DNA of 64,000 nucleotides from Candidatus Phosphoribacter baldrii (GTDB taxonomy: Bacteria; Actinomycetota; Actinomycetes; Actinomycetales; Dermatophilaceae), in contig JADIZV010000001.1 of NCBI GenBank assembly GCA_016704565.1, positions 186,001-250,000 of the forward strand, in the 5' to 3' direction. Both the position numbers and the translations under genes were made by a program. Positions within the stretch are counted from its first letter, which is position 1. Each line of letters opens with the position of its first letter. The notes beneath the pieces were generated by a model. That model saw only the letters and a program-made list of their open reading frames with translations. It made no database searches and was not told the DNA's origin. This document shows positions 41,803 to 50,643 of this stretch, one piece after another.

Positions 41803-43703
41803 CGAGGCGGCTCCCATTCCAGGACCCGCCCCGACAGGCCCGGCACCGCCGTCCGCACGAGCCCCCCTCGCCCCTGCGGAACGACGACGACGGCATCGAG
41901 ATCACAGGCAGCGATCCGGCGGGAGGCGGCCACCGAGTCGGCCAGGTCAACCAGTCGGTCCGCGTCGGGACCGGTGCCCTTCGAGGCGCTCTGCCAGCAG
42001 GTCTCGGTCCGTTGGCTCCACGCCCCGCGCATCGCGGTCTGCCAGAGGTTGAGCTGGGCCACCAAGCCCGACTCCGCCGACGTGGCAGGCAGGAAGAACG
42101 CCGGCCGTGCCCCGACCGGAGCGGCCAGCATCCGCTCGACCAGGGCGGCCGAGTCCACCGCGTGCTCCGACGCTACGCCGGCCCAGGACTGCCGCACCCG
42201 CACACTGGGGAAGTCACCCCGCTGCCTCACCAGGGGCAGTACCGTCGTCATCGTCAGGGCGAGCACGACGAGGGCAGCGGGGGCCCACCGCCCGGACCGG
42301 GTCGGCATACCCCGGACCGAGCCTCCCACCGCTGCCGTCACCACGAGGGCGGTCAACGCCACCAGCAGCACCGCGCTGAGCATCTTGATCCCGTAGTAGC
42401 CGATCTGCCCTGTCACCGCGAGCTGCGTCCCGGCGAGCCACGCGACCACCGCGACGCCCGCCGCGACAGCGGCCCCGCCAGACGCCGAAGCGGTGCGCCC
42501 GAGCAGCGCGACAGCGATGAGCGACGCACCGATCGGGACGAGATAACCCAGGAGGTTGTGCGTGGGGAACCCGCCCGGTGCGAGCAGATGGTCGGCCCCG
42601 CGTGCGGACAGCACCTGGGTCAACGCCGCCGCACCGCCCGCAGCGGTGACCAGCACCAGCCCTCCCAGGGCGAGGCCGCCACGACGATCGGCCGGGAACC
42701 GTCGACGGCGCAACGGCCACACCGCGGCCAGGAGGGCGACTCCGACAAGGGGAAGCAGCAGCACCCAGTTGTGGGCGACCGCCAGGACCGCCCCCGACAG
42801 GGCCACCATCGGCCCGGTCAGCGCGAGCCGACCGCGGCCGGTCAGGAGCATCGGCACGACCGCGACCCCCGCGGTCGCCAAGAGGAAGTTGTCGTAGCCG
42901 GCCTGATGCAGGATCGCCCCGCCCGGCGAGACCAGCCACGCGACGAGCAGCGCGGCCACCGCCCACGCGGCGCGACCGGGTCGGCGGCGCACCGAGGGCA
43001 CGGAGCACAGACCCAAGACGAGCATGGCGAGCGTGGCGGCATACATGATGGTCGTCGCTTGCAGGTATGCCGCGACCTCGCCGATCCCGCTCCCCCCGCC
43101 GACCCCCAGGGTGAGCTCCATGACCATCGCCACCGACGAGTGCAGCCCTTGGGGATAGCTGTCGTAGAACCACGGCCCGGACCCCCCAGGCGGCAGAAGC
43201 GGGATCAGCCGACCACCGTGGACGATCATCCGAGCCATGTCGTAATGCCCGACGTGATCCCAGCCACCGAGCACGACCGCCATGACATCCGGCCCAGACC
43301 GCAACCGCAGCAGCGGCCAGAGATAGGCCACGACCACCCCGACACCGCCCAGCGCGACCGCGTCAGCCCGTCGCACCCGAGGGACCAGCGCGCCGACGCG
43401 CTCACGGACCGGGCCGGTGGCCACCCATGCGACCAGGCCACCGCACAACGCTGCGGTCACCCCGCCGAACCGGGTCAGCTCACCCTTCGGCCCATCGACC
43501 AGCCAAACCAGCGGAGCCCATCCGAGGCAGGTCGCCAGGACGATGGCCAGCCGCCGGGACAGCTCGCGGGACACCGGGATAGCCAGCGCAGCCAGGACCC
43601 CGAGCACGGCAACCACCGCCCGCGGCACCCACCCCGCCGTTTGAGCGCCCGCAAGCGCCAGCGCGACCACGGCCCCCAGGGCCGTCGCCACAGTTTTCGG
43701 CAT
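41799..43703 (-). CDS. Large multi-pass membrane protein, GT-C-like
   Basis: A 634-residue polytopic membrane protein with about 12 or 13 hydrophobic helices and a loop after helix 4 that carries GGWDHVGHYDMARMIVHGG and SGPWFYDSYPQGLHSS. Acidic and aromatic residues in such a first loop resemble GT-C glycosyltransferases, which take polyprenyl-phosphate sugars; that is inference. The C-terminal soluble part has Cys-Trp and basic residues. ATG 43703 is preceded by AGGA (6 nt away); 43724 is an in-frame alternative. Its 3' end overlaps the next start by 4 nt. Confidence 0.6.
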   Translation of the reverse strand: MPKTVATALGAVVALALAGAQTAGWVPRAVVAVLGVLAALAIPVSRELSRRLAIVLATCLGWAPLVWLVDGPKGELTRFGGVTAALCGGLVAWVATGPVRERVGALVPRVRRADAVALGGVGVVVAYLWPLLRLRSGPDVMAVVLGGWDHVGHYDMARMIVHGGRLIPLLPPGGSGPWFYDSYPQGLHSSVAMVMELTLGVGGGSGIGEVAAYLQATTIMYAATLAMLVLGLCSVPSVRRRPGRAAWAVAALLVAWLVSPGGAILHQAGYDNFLLATAGVAVVPMLLTGRGRLALTGPMVALSGAVLAVAHNWVLLLPLVGVALLAAVWPLRRRRFPADRRGGLALGGLVLVTAAGGAAALTQVLSARGADHLLAPGGFPTHNLLGYLVPIGASLIAVALLGRTASASGGAAVAAGVAVVAWLAGTQLAVTGQIGYYGIKMLSAVLLVALTALVVTAAVGGSVRGMPTRSGRWAPAALVVLALTMTTVLPLVRQRGDFPSVRVRQSWAGVASEHAVDSAALVERMLAAPVGARPAFFLPATSAESGLVAQLNLWQTAMRGAWSQRTETCWQSASKGTGPDADRLVDLADSVAASRRIAACDLDAVVVVPQGRGGLVRTAVPGLSGRVLEWEPPR

Positions 43704-43748
43704 AGCGTTCCTGGCCCGGAGCATGGTGGGACGACGATATCGTCTGGC

Positions 43749-44930
43749 ATGCCTGCCGCGTCGGTGTCCGCCTCCGGGCCGACACCTGGCTCGACGTCCG
43801 GCTCGACGTCCGGCGCCACCCGCAGGTTCGCCTACATCGATGCTCTGCGCGGGTTCGCCGCGCTCTGGGTGTTCACCCTGCACGTCCACGGCTATTGGCT
43901 GGACAACGTCCGGCCGCCGAAGCTCAGCGCCGACGGCGTCCTGGTGCGCCTCATCGGTTTCGGAGGGGCAGGCGTCGACCTGTTCATCGTGCTCTCCGGT
44001 TTCTGCCTCACCTTGCCGATCCTGCGATCAGGGACCGGGCCGCTGCGCGCGATCGACGTCCGCGGATTCTTCCGGCGCCGGGCCTATCGACTCCTGCCCG
44101 CCTACTACGCGGCGGTGGCCCTGGTCATGGGCATCGAACTCGTCCCCGCCATCCGACGGGCCCTGGTTCCTCGCGACCTCACCTGGGCGGACCTGCTCAC
44201 CCACCTCACGTTGACCTTCCCCCTGCACCAGGACACCTTGGCGGCCGTCAACGGCTCTCTGTGGTCCATCCCTCTCGAAGCCACCCTCTATCTCGGCTTC
44301 CCCCTGCTGGTCTGGCTGGGTCGCCGCCATGGCATCCGCGCCGTGGTCGCCCTCACCGGCGTCGTCGCCGTCGTGTGGTGGTTGGTCACCCTCGTCGTCA
44401 CGATGCCCACTGCGGGCGGTTGGCTCGCACAACCGGACAAGTACCTCCCCGCCCGGTGGGTCCAGTTCGCCCTGGGCATGTATGCCGCGACGCTGGTGCG
44501 CGGCATACCCCACCCACGGGCCGGGGCACTGGCCTGGTGGTCCTGCGCGCTCGGTCTGCCCGCCGGCCTCTATGGGTATGCCGCGGGGCAGGAACTCGTG
44601 CGCACCCTCGGGTTCGGCGCGCTGGGCCTGGGACTGCTCGTGCTGCTCTCGCGAGTGCCCGAGCGGTTCTTCGGCCGCGGCCCGCTGGCCTGGCTGACCG
44701 GGCTCGGGACGATCTCCTACAGCTTCTATCTGCTCCACCAACCGGTGATCCTGCTGTTGTCCGGGTGGGGGCATAGCCTCGGATTGTCGGTCATCCCTCT
44801 GTTCGCCGTGGCCATGGCCACCTCCGGCACGCTGACGGTCGCGCTCGCGGCGATCTTCTACCGCGGGATCGAGCGGCCCTTCCTTGTGCGCGGGAGCACC
44901 GCGTCCGTCGTGCTGCCCGACCGACGCTGA
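43749..44930 (+). CDS. Acyltransferase 3 family membrane protein
   Basis: A 393-residue O-acyltransferase of the OafA/YrhL type. Opens with a small low-complexity head (SGPTPGSTSGSTSGAT), then the conserved FAYIDALRGFAALWVFTLHVHGYW (catalytic-type His in LHVHGYW), LSGFCLTLPIL, RRRAYRLLPAYYAAVAL and about ten helices ending with SYSFYLLHQPVILLL. Divergent from the membrane protein at 41799 (45 bp gap). Sibling to 32871 but not a close duplicate (different loops). Confidence 0.88.
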   Translation: MPAASVSASGPTPGSTSGSTSGATRRFAYIDALRGFAALWVFTLHVHGYWLDNVRPPKLSADGVLVRLIGFGGAGVDLFIVLSGFCLTLPILRSGTGPLRAIDVRGFFRRRAYRLLPAYYAAVALVMGIELVPAIRRALVPRDLTWADLLTHLTLTFPLHQDTLAAVNGSLWSIPLEATLYLGFPLLVWLGRRHGIRAVVALTGVVAVVWWLVTLVVTMPTAGGWLAQPDKYLPARWVQFALGMYAATLVRGIPHPRAGALAWWSCALGLPAGLYGYAAGQELVRTLGFGALGLGLLVLLSRVPERFFGRGPLAWLTGLGTISYSFYLLHQPVILLLSGWGHSLGLSVIPLFAVAMATSGTLTVALAAIFYRGIERPFLVRGSTASVVLPDRR

Positions 44931-44957
44931 CCTCGGCCTCGACCTCGGCCTCGGCCC
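44931..44957. repeat. Short CCTCGG/CCTCGA repeat between convergent genes
   Basis: Nearly periodic six-base units of CCTCGGCCTCGA type fill the whole gap between the acyltransferase stop and the prs stop. Too short and without a U-tract, so not assigned as terminator; simple-sequence slippage is the plain explanation. Confidence 0.6.
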
Positions 44958-44961
44958 TCGG

Positions 44962-45942
44962 TCAGGCGCGGCCGTCGAACAGGCTGGTCACCGAGCCGTC
45001 CTCGAAGACCTCCTGGATCGCCCGGGAGATCAGCGGCGCGATCGGCAGGATGGTCAGTTTGTCGAACTGCTTCTCCAGCGGGATCGGCAAGGTGTCGGTG
45101 ACGATCACCTCGCAGGCGCTCGAGGCCCGCAGCCGGTCGATCGCCGGGCCGGACAGGATCGCATGCGTCGCGGCGACGACGACGCCGGCGGCGCCTTCGG
45201 CCATGATCGCGTCGGCGGCCTTGGTGATCGTCCCGCCCGTGTCGATCATGTCGTCGACGAGGACGCACATCCGGCCGGCGACGTCGCCGACAACCCGGTT
45301 GGCGACGCTCTCATTGGGGCGGGTGATGTCGCGGGTCTTGTGGACGAAGGCCAGCGGGGCGCCACCCAGCCGCGCGGACCACTGCTCGGCGACCTTGATC
45401 CGCCCCGCGTCCGGGGAGACGACCGCGAGCTTCTTCTTGCCGTAGTGGGCGATGACATAGTCGGCGAGCATCGGCAGCGCCATGAGGTGGTCGACCGGCC
45501 CGTCGAAGAAGCCCTGGATCTGCGCGGTGTGCAGGTCGACGGCCATCAGCCGGTCGGCACCGGCCGTGCGGAACAGGTCGGCCATGAGCCGCGCCGAGAT
45601 CGGCTCGCGTCCGCGGTGCTTCTTGTCCTGACGGGCATAACCGTAGAAGGGCAACACGACGGTGATCCGCTTGGCCGACGCCCGCTTGAGCGCGTCGACC
45701 ATGATGAGCTGCTCCATGATCCACTCGTTGATCGGAACCGTGTGGCTCTGGATGACGAAAGCGTCGCAGCCGCGCACCGACTCCTCGTAGCGCACATAGA
45801 TCTCGCCGTTGGCGAACTCGTAGGCCTGGGTCGGCACGACCTTGGTGCCGAGATCGGCCGCCACCGCATCGGCCAGCGTCGGGTGCGCCCGCCCCGAGAA
45901 CACCATGAGATGGCGCTTGGTCTTCCTGCGGATGACCGTCAC
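44962..45942 (-). CDS. prs: Ribose-phosphate pyrophosphokinase
   Basis: Makes PRPP from ribose-5-phosphate and ATP. GTG 45942 gives 326 residues, near the family length, and has GGAG 8 nt upstream; it overlaps the glmU stop as GTGA. Signatures: LMVFSGRAHPTLADAVA, FANGEIYVRYEESVRG, VVLPFYGYARQDKK (flexible loop), VDLHTAQIQGFFDGPVDHLMA and the PRPP loop CVLVDDMIDTGGTI. glmU-prs is the standard pair; the next partner rplY is displaced by 8.7 kb. Confidence 0.97.
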   Translation of the reverse strand: MTVIRRKTKRHLMVFSGRAHPTLADAVAADLGTKVVPTQAYEFANGEIYVRYEESVRGCDAFVIQSHTVPINEWIMEQLIMVDALKRASAKRITVVLPFYGYARQDKKHRGREPISARLMADLFRTAGADRLMAVDLHTAQIQGFFDGPVDHLMALPMLADYVIAHYGKKKLAVVSPDAGRIKVAEQWSARLGGAPLAFVHKTRDITRPNESVANRVVGDVAGRMCVLVDDMIDTGGTITKAADAIMAEGAAGVVVAATHAILSGPAIDRLRASSACEVIVTDTLPIPLEKQFDKLTILPIAPLISRAIQEVFEDGSVTSLFDGRA

Positions 45943-47435
45943 CGTCGCGTCTCCTGCCCGTTGTCGCCGGTATGCCGTCCGCTCGCCACTGCTTCCCCGC
46001 TCGCCGCCGCCGTTCGCGCCGCCGCAGCGGCCCGGGACGATTCGGTGTCGGGCCGGTTCGCCTCGACCCACCCTTCGACGATCCGTTGCGGGGCCTCCGA
46101 GAGGGTCAACGCCCCGGCCGGCACGTCGTGCCGGATCACGCTGCCAGCGCCCGAATAGACCCCGTCGCCGATCGTCAGCGGGCCGACGTACATCGTGTCG
46201 CTGCCCATCCGGCAGTGGTCGCCAACCGTCGTCCGGTGCTTGCTGACCCCGTCGTAGTTGACGAACACCGACGCCGCGCCGATGTTGGTGCCGGTCCCGA
46301 TCGTCGCGTCGCCGACATAGGAAAGGTGCGGAACTTTCGATCCCGCACCGATATTCGCGTTCTTGGTCTCGACGAACGTCCCGATCTTCCCGTCCGCCCC
46401 CAGCTCGGTTCCGGGTCGCAGGTAGGCCCACGGACCCACCGTGGCACCCGGGCCGACGACCGACAGGGAGCCCTGCGTGCGGCATACCGTCGCGCCGTCC
46501 CCGACCTCCATGTCGGTGAGGGTCGTGTCCGGACCGATCTCGCAGTCCGCGCCGATCGTCGTCGCCCCCCGCAATTGCGTGTTGGGGTGGATGACCGTGT
46601 CGCGCCCGATCGAGACGGTCGCGTCGATCCACGTCGTCGCTGGGTCGCGGACGATGGCGCCCTCGCGCATCGCGGCGTCGACGGTGCGCCGATTGAGCTC
46701 CGCGCCCAGCTTCGCGAGCTGGATCTTGTCGTTGACCCCCTCGGTCTGCCAGACGTCCGCGAGCACGTATGCCGCCGCGCCGCGCCCCCGCGCCCGGGCG
46801 ACGGCCACGACATCGGTGAGGTATTTCTCGCCCTGGGAGTTGTTGGTGCCGAGGCCGGCGAGGGCGTCACGCAGCAGTGCTGCGTCGAAGGCGTAGATCC
46901 CGGAGTTGACCTCGGTGATCGCGCGCTCGGCGTCGGTGGCGTCCTTCTGCTCGACGATCCGCAGGACCGCTCCGTCCGCGTCCCGGACGATCCGGCCATA
47001 GCCTGTGGGATCGGCGATCCGTGACGTCACGACGGTGACCCCGACAGCGGACGCCTCATGGGCGCGCAGGAGGTCACGCAGGGTGTCGGAGGTGAGCAGT
47101 GGCACGTCGCCGTAGGTGACGATGACGGTCCCGGCCAGGTCTGCCGGGAGGGCGGCCAGCCCGCATTCGACGGCGCGACCGGTGCCCTTGATCTCGTCCT
47201 GGTCGGCGATGAGACAGTCCGGGTCGCAGGCTTCGATATGCGCGGCCACCCGGTCGCGTTCGTGGCGGACGACGACCTGGAGGTGGACCGGGTCGACACC
47301 GCGAGCGGCGGCGATCGCGTGGTGGACCAGGCTCCGCCCGCCGATCGTGTGCAGGACCTTGGGCGTCGCCGACTTCATCCGGGTGCCCTCGCCGGCGGCG
47401 AGGACGATGACCGCTGTCGGGCGCGTGTAGGTCAC
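45939..47435 (-). CDS. glmU: Bifunctional GlmU
   Basis: Makes UDP-GlcNAc in two steps: acetylation of glucosamine-1-phosphate by the C-terminal domain and uridylyl transfer by the N-terminal domain. The 498-residue protein has the pyrophosphorylase motif VLAAGEGTRMKSATPKVLH, YGDVPLL and NSGIYAFDAALL, then the left-handed beta-helix of hexapeptide repeats (SIGRDTVIHPNTQLRGATTIGADCEIGP ...) and a C-terminal Ala-rich tail typical for actinobacteria. Coupled to prs by a 4-nt overlap. Confidence 0.97.
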   Translation of the reverse strand: MTYTRPTAVIVLAAGEGTRMKSATPKVLHTIGGRSLVHHAIAAARGVDPVHLQVVVRHERDRVAAHIEACDPDCLIADQDEIKGTGRAVECGLAALPADLAGTVIVTYGDVPLLTSDTLRDLLRAHEASAVGVTVVTSRIADPTGYGRIVRDADGAVLRIVEQKDATDAERAITEVNSGIYAFDAALLRDALAGLGTNNSQGEKYLTDVVAVARARGRGAAAYVLADVWQTEGVNDKIQLAKLGAELNRRTVDAAMREGAIVRDPATTWIDATVSIGRDTVIHPNTQLRGATTIGADCEIGPDTTLTDMEVGDGATVCRTQGSLSVVGPGATVGPWAYLRPGTELGADGKIGTFVETKNANIGAGSKVPHLSYVGDATIGTGTNIGAASVFVNYDGVSKHRTTVGDHCRMGSDTMYVGPLTIGDGVYSGAGSVIRHDVPAGALTLSEAPQRIVEGWVEANRPDTESSRAAAAARTAAASGEAVASGRHTGDNGQETRR

Positions 47436-47446
47436 ATCGAGCGATC

Positions 47447-48619
47447 CTACCCGCCGCTCGGACCCTCCGCCGATCCGGCGAGGACCTGGCGGAAGCGGTC
47501 GAACTGCGCGTCCAGGGTGAGGGTGAGGGCTCGTTCGCGGGCTCGGCGCCCGAGGTCCTGGGCCGCGGCGTCGTCGGTGAGCAGCCGTTGCACCGCTGCG
47601 CCGAACGCCTCGGGGTCGGCCGGATCGGCATACAGGACGGCGTCTGCGGCGAACTCGGGAACCCCGCCGCGCGGGGCCGCGACGCAGGCCAGGCCACAGG
47701 CCATCGCTTCGAGCAGGGCCAGGCCGAACGGCTCGTCGAACATCGTCGGGAAGACGAACACCCGGCCTTGCTGCAGCACTCCGGGCAGGTCGGCTCGGGG
47801 CAGGAAGCCGGTGAACTCGACGGTGCCCGGGAGGGCGTCCCCGGCGGCCCGCAGATCGCGTTCGTAAGGGCTGGCCGCCTCAGCCGGCCCGTACCACCCG
47901 GAGCCGACCACGCGCAGGGTCCAGTCCGTCGTTGTCACGGTGCGTAGTGCGGCGAGCACCCGGTCGGGGCCCTTCTCGGGGCTCACCTTGCCGGCCCAGA
48001 TGACGACCGGGTCCAGGACGAGTCCGTCGGGCCGAGGGGCGAACCGGGCTGGGTCGATCCCGTTGTGGACGGTGACGAGCGCCGGGTGGTCGCCGCCGAT
48101 CCGGTCTCGGATTCGGTCGGCCATCGCGTCGCTGACGTGGATCCACCGGTGCACTCGGTCCAGGATCCGGCGCAGTTCCCGCGGCCCCAGCGATCGGCTC
48201 ATCGCGACGTGTGAGTAGAGCGAGTAGGTGCCGTCCGGTCGTATGCCGTGCAGGTGCTCCACCCCGCCGTAGGCGAACGACCCGTCATGCAGGACGACAT
48301 GCCCGATGCGGTCGAGATCGGTCCCGTGCAGGCTGGAGCGGTAGAGCTCGCGGGCAACGGGCCGGCGCCCCACGATCCGCCCCAAGGCGTGGTCGACCAG
48401 GGCGCCCGGTCCGGTGGCGGCCCCGTTGCGTGGCGGTGCCGTGGCGATGATTCGATCCGTCGGTAGGTCCGGCCCGCGCCACGGCTCGATGAGCACCCGG
48501 TGGTCCAGTCCGTTGGCGCGGGCCGCCTCGACCAGCTCACCCACAACGGTGAGGATCGTCGACCCCGGCCCGACCGAGGGGGTCGGCAGGTGCGCCACCG
48601 ACGTCTGAAGGTCGTTCAT
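47447..48619 (-). CDS. Glycosyltransferase, GT4 family
   Basis: A 390-residue GT-B enzyme: VGSGWYGPAEAASPYERDLRAAGDALPGTVEFTG and FPTMFDEPFGLALLEAMACGLACVAAPRGGVPEF (E-P-F-G-L variant of the donor site). The acceptor half holds VVLHDGSFAYGGVEHLHGI. Overlaps the methyltransferase gene by 4 nt, and ends 11 bp before glmU. Together with the methyltransferase it is a two-gene addition between glmU and the rest. Its substrate is unknown. Confidence 0.84.
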   Translation of the reverse strand: MNDLQTSVAHLPTPSVGPGSTILTVVGELVEAARANGLDHRVLIEPWRGPDLPTDRIIATAPPRNGAATGPGALVDHALGRIVGRRPVARELYRSSLHGTDLDRIGHVVLHDGSFAYGGVEHLHGIRPDGTYSLYSHVAMSRSLGPRELRRILDRVHRWIHVSDAMADRIRDRIGGDHPALVTVHNGIDPARFAPRPDGLVLDPVVIWAGKVSPEKGPDRVLAALRTVTTTDWTLRVVGSGWYGPAEAASPYERDLRAAGDALPGTVEFTGFLPRADLPGVLQQGRVFVFPTMFDEPFGLALLEAMACGLACVAAPRGGVPEFAADAVLYADPADPEAFGAAVQRLLTDDAAAQDLGRRARERALTLTLDAQFDRFRQVLAGSAEGPSGG

Positions 48620-49296
48620 GTCCGCAACACGAAGACATGGTTGTCACCGTGCAAGCCCGACCGGCGCAGCAGTGGCGCCGCCGCCGTGAGGGCCCGGCGC
48701 TTGAGCCCCGGTCCAGGGAGGAAGCCGTCCGGCGGGTAACGCCACTGATGCTCAAGACGCAGCCCGGCGCGGGGAACGAGCCGCTGCGCGAAGGTCCACA
48801 GCAGAATCGGACTGATGTGCCCCGGATCGTCCGTGGCCGATGCGCCCCGCAGTTGCCCGCGCAGGCCGAACAGGATCCTGGACGGGAAGTTGTCGACGTT
48901 CGGCGTCGTCAGGACGACATATCCCCCGGGGCGGGTCAGCTTGGCTGTCTCACGCAGGAACCCCAACGGGGACTCCAGATGCTCGATCACTTCGAGGGCG
49001 ACGACCAGGTCGAAGGTGCGACCGGCAAACGCCGACGCAAAGCCGGGCGTGTTCAGGTCCACCTCGAGGAACTCCCCCGGCCCGCGGTAGTCGGCATACC
49101 CGCCCGAGCCCAGGTCGGCTGCCACCACGGTGGCCCCCTGTTGCGCCAGACGTGTGGCGAACGAGCCGGACCCCGCCCCGAGTTCGAGCACCTGCGAACT
49201 CGACAGGTCCAGGCCCGACGGTTTGAGGTCGCGCAGGACGACGTCCGCAACGTATTGATGTAGACCCGCGTTTGCGAACTCCGGTCCGGCGGTCAC
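48616..49296 (-). CDS. Class I SAM-dependent methyltransferase
   Basis: A 226-residue methyltransferase. Motif I is VLELGAGSGSFATRLAQQG (near residues 37-55), the acidic post-I residue is in VVAADLGSGG, and motif post-II FDLVVALEVIEHLESPLGFLRETAKLTRPGGYVVLTTPNVDNFPSR is typical of Methyltransf_11/23. Coupled to the GT4 gene, so a sugar or lipid-linked glycan is a plausible target, but small-molecule or lipid methylation cannot be excluded. ATG/GTG start at 49296. Confidence 0.82.
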   Translation of the reverse strand: MTAGPEFANAGLHQYVADVVLRDLKPSGLDLSSSQVLELGAGSGSFATRLAQQGATVVAADLGSGGYADYRGPGEFLEVDLNTPGFASAFAGRTFDLVVALEVIEHLESPLGFLRETAKLTRPGGYVVLTTPNVDNFPSRILFGLRGQLRGASATDDPGHISPILLWTFAQRLVPRAGLRLEHQWRYPPDGFLPGPGLKRRALTAAAPLLRRSGLHGDNHVFVLRT

Positions 49297-49484
49297 GCAC
49301 TCCCCAGTCGACGGGCCGAACGACAGTCGTCCGGGCTTGCTAGCGAGTCTAGGGAACGGACATCCCCCAACTCCGGCCGCGGCGCCGAAGGACGGCGCCG
49401 TCAGCCCCCCATTTCGCCAGCGTAGGTCGGCTCCATGGTCCTAGGCTCACCAGGCAAGCGCACCGACGAGAAGGGGTCACGGCG

Positions 49485-50153
49485 ATGAGGTTTCGGGGTT
49501 CCTGGGCAGCGACCACCATCGGCAGCGTGGGGCTGTCGTTCGTCCTCGTCGCCTGCTCCGGCGGCGCGGCGCAAGCCCCGGGCACCGTCACCGTGACGGT
49601 CAACCCCCCTGCCGCGTCCGCAGGCGCGTCTTCGGGAGCCAAGCCGACCGCATCGTCGACTGCCAAACCCACCACAACAGCGACAACCCCGCCGGCGCCG
49701 AAGACCTTCGCCCTGGGGCTGGGTTCCTTCGGCGGCCTCAAACTGCCCGCCACCCCCGCGGCGGTCCTCGCCGCGGCGAAGCCCCTCCTCGGGGACCCGA
49801 CGAAGAAGGTCGAGGGCCCGGGGTGTGAACTGGCCGGACCGGGGCGCACCTCGATCCTCCTCAAGTGGGGTGACATCTCGGCATACGGAGAGGCCGGTCC
49901 CGGCGAAGCGCTCAAGATCGACTCGTGGTCGGTCGTCGGGAAGGCGACGCTGGTCCCGGTGGCCCTGCCGTTCGGGACGAGCATCGGGATGAGCCGCACC
50001 CTGCTGGCCAAGGCCCTCACGAGCGAGACCGTCGACGACTCGCACATGTTCGCCGAGGGCGACATCCTCATGCAGAACGACACCTGGTGGTCGCTCAACA
50101 AGGCCAACACATCCGTCGTGACGATCTCCCACAAACCCCACGTGTGCGAATAA
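49485..50153 (+). CDS. Lipoprotein of unknown function
   Basis: A 222-residue predicted lipoprotein: basic start, h-region SVGLSFVLVAC with lipobox Cys24, then a Ser/Ala/Thr/Pro-rich linker (about 34-66) and a folded domain with two Cys (near residue 125 and at the C-terminal CE), rich in Gly and Lys. I do not recognise a family. The gene stands alone: divergent from the methyltransferase gene (188 bp gap) and followed by a 344-bp gap. Confidence 0.7.
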   Translation: MRFRGSWAATTIGSVGLSFVLVACSGGAAQAPGTVTVTVNPPAASAGASSGAKPTASSTAKPTTTATTPPAPKTFALGLGSFGGLKLPATPAAVLAAAKPLLGDPTKKVEGPGCELAGPGRTSILLKWGDISAYGEAGPGEALKIDSWSVVGKATLVPVALPFGTSIGMSRTLLAKALTSETVDDSHMFAEGDILMQNDTWWSLNKANTSVVTISHKPHVCE

Positions 50154-50497
50154 CTGGCCGGACTCGTCGGCCTGGTGGAACCTCAGTTGTCTCGCGCGCG
50201 AATCAGGTAGCCGACCCGACACCCTGGACACCGATGCGCACGCGCCGCGACCACCTCATGGCAGGCCGTTCCACCACCCGATTCAGCACGACCGCCGCAC
50301 CAACGGCAGCCCGCTTCGGCCAATTCAAGGACGGTCCGGACACCCCTGGGAGGGTCTGGGCGAGAACTTCGTCTTGTGGGAGTTGCGCAAGAGGTGGAAC
50401 AGAACAACGACGAGGGGGAGGCCACGCCGCGCAACCCGTCCACGGCATAGAGCCGCTGTCCCTCAGGCGCCAGTCCCGAACTTAGAGACTGATCATG
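50154..50497. other. Gap of 344 bp, no gene seen
   Basis: Between the lipoprotein stop and the tRNA-Gln gene. Open frames here lack a ribosome site, codon bias and family match. I saw no clear terminator, tRNA or octamer copy in it. Confidence 0.6.
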
Positions 50498-50576
50498 CTC
50501 CCCGGGCTGGAATCGAACCAGCGTCGCTAATCCTGATTCAAAGTCAGGCGGGCCCTGCCAGCAGACCAACCGGGGA
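50498..50576 (-). tRNA. tRNA-Gln (TTG)
   Basis: On the minus strand: acceptor stem TCCCCGG/CCGGGGA, D stem GGTC/GGCC (with one G-T pair), anticodon stem CCTGA/TCAGG around loop CTTTGAA, so anticodon TTG (Gln), a 9-nt variable region, T arm GCTGG TTCGATT CCAGC, discriminator G. The 79-nt length is longer than usual because of the D loop and the variable region. CCA is not encoded. Confidence 0.9.
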
Positions 50577-50643
50577 TCGCCGCCCTAGGGTACCTGCCGC
50601 GCGGGAGGCGAGCGCACGGCATACCAGCGGGCACAATGGCCCC

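Noticed and set aside
41709..43748. Upstream plus-strand extension of the acyltransferase frame
   Set aside because: Runs antisense through the large membrane protein. The protein starts at ATG 43749, where the acyltransferase sequence begins.
49380..49400. Terminator hairpin CGGCGCC/GGCGCCG
   Set aside because: Seven-bp stem with 7-nt loop but no U-tract, and lies between two divergent genes, so neither gene ends here.
49485..50153. Lipoprotein as surface antigen or substrate-binding protein
   Set aside because: No transporter genes nearby and no recognised domain; left as unknown.
50183..50569. Minus-strand open frame over the gap and tRNA
   Set aside because: Overlaps a clear tRNA gene and has no coding signature.
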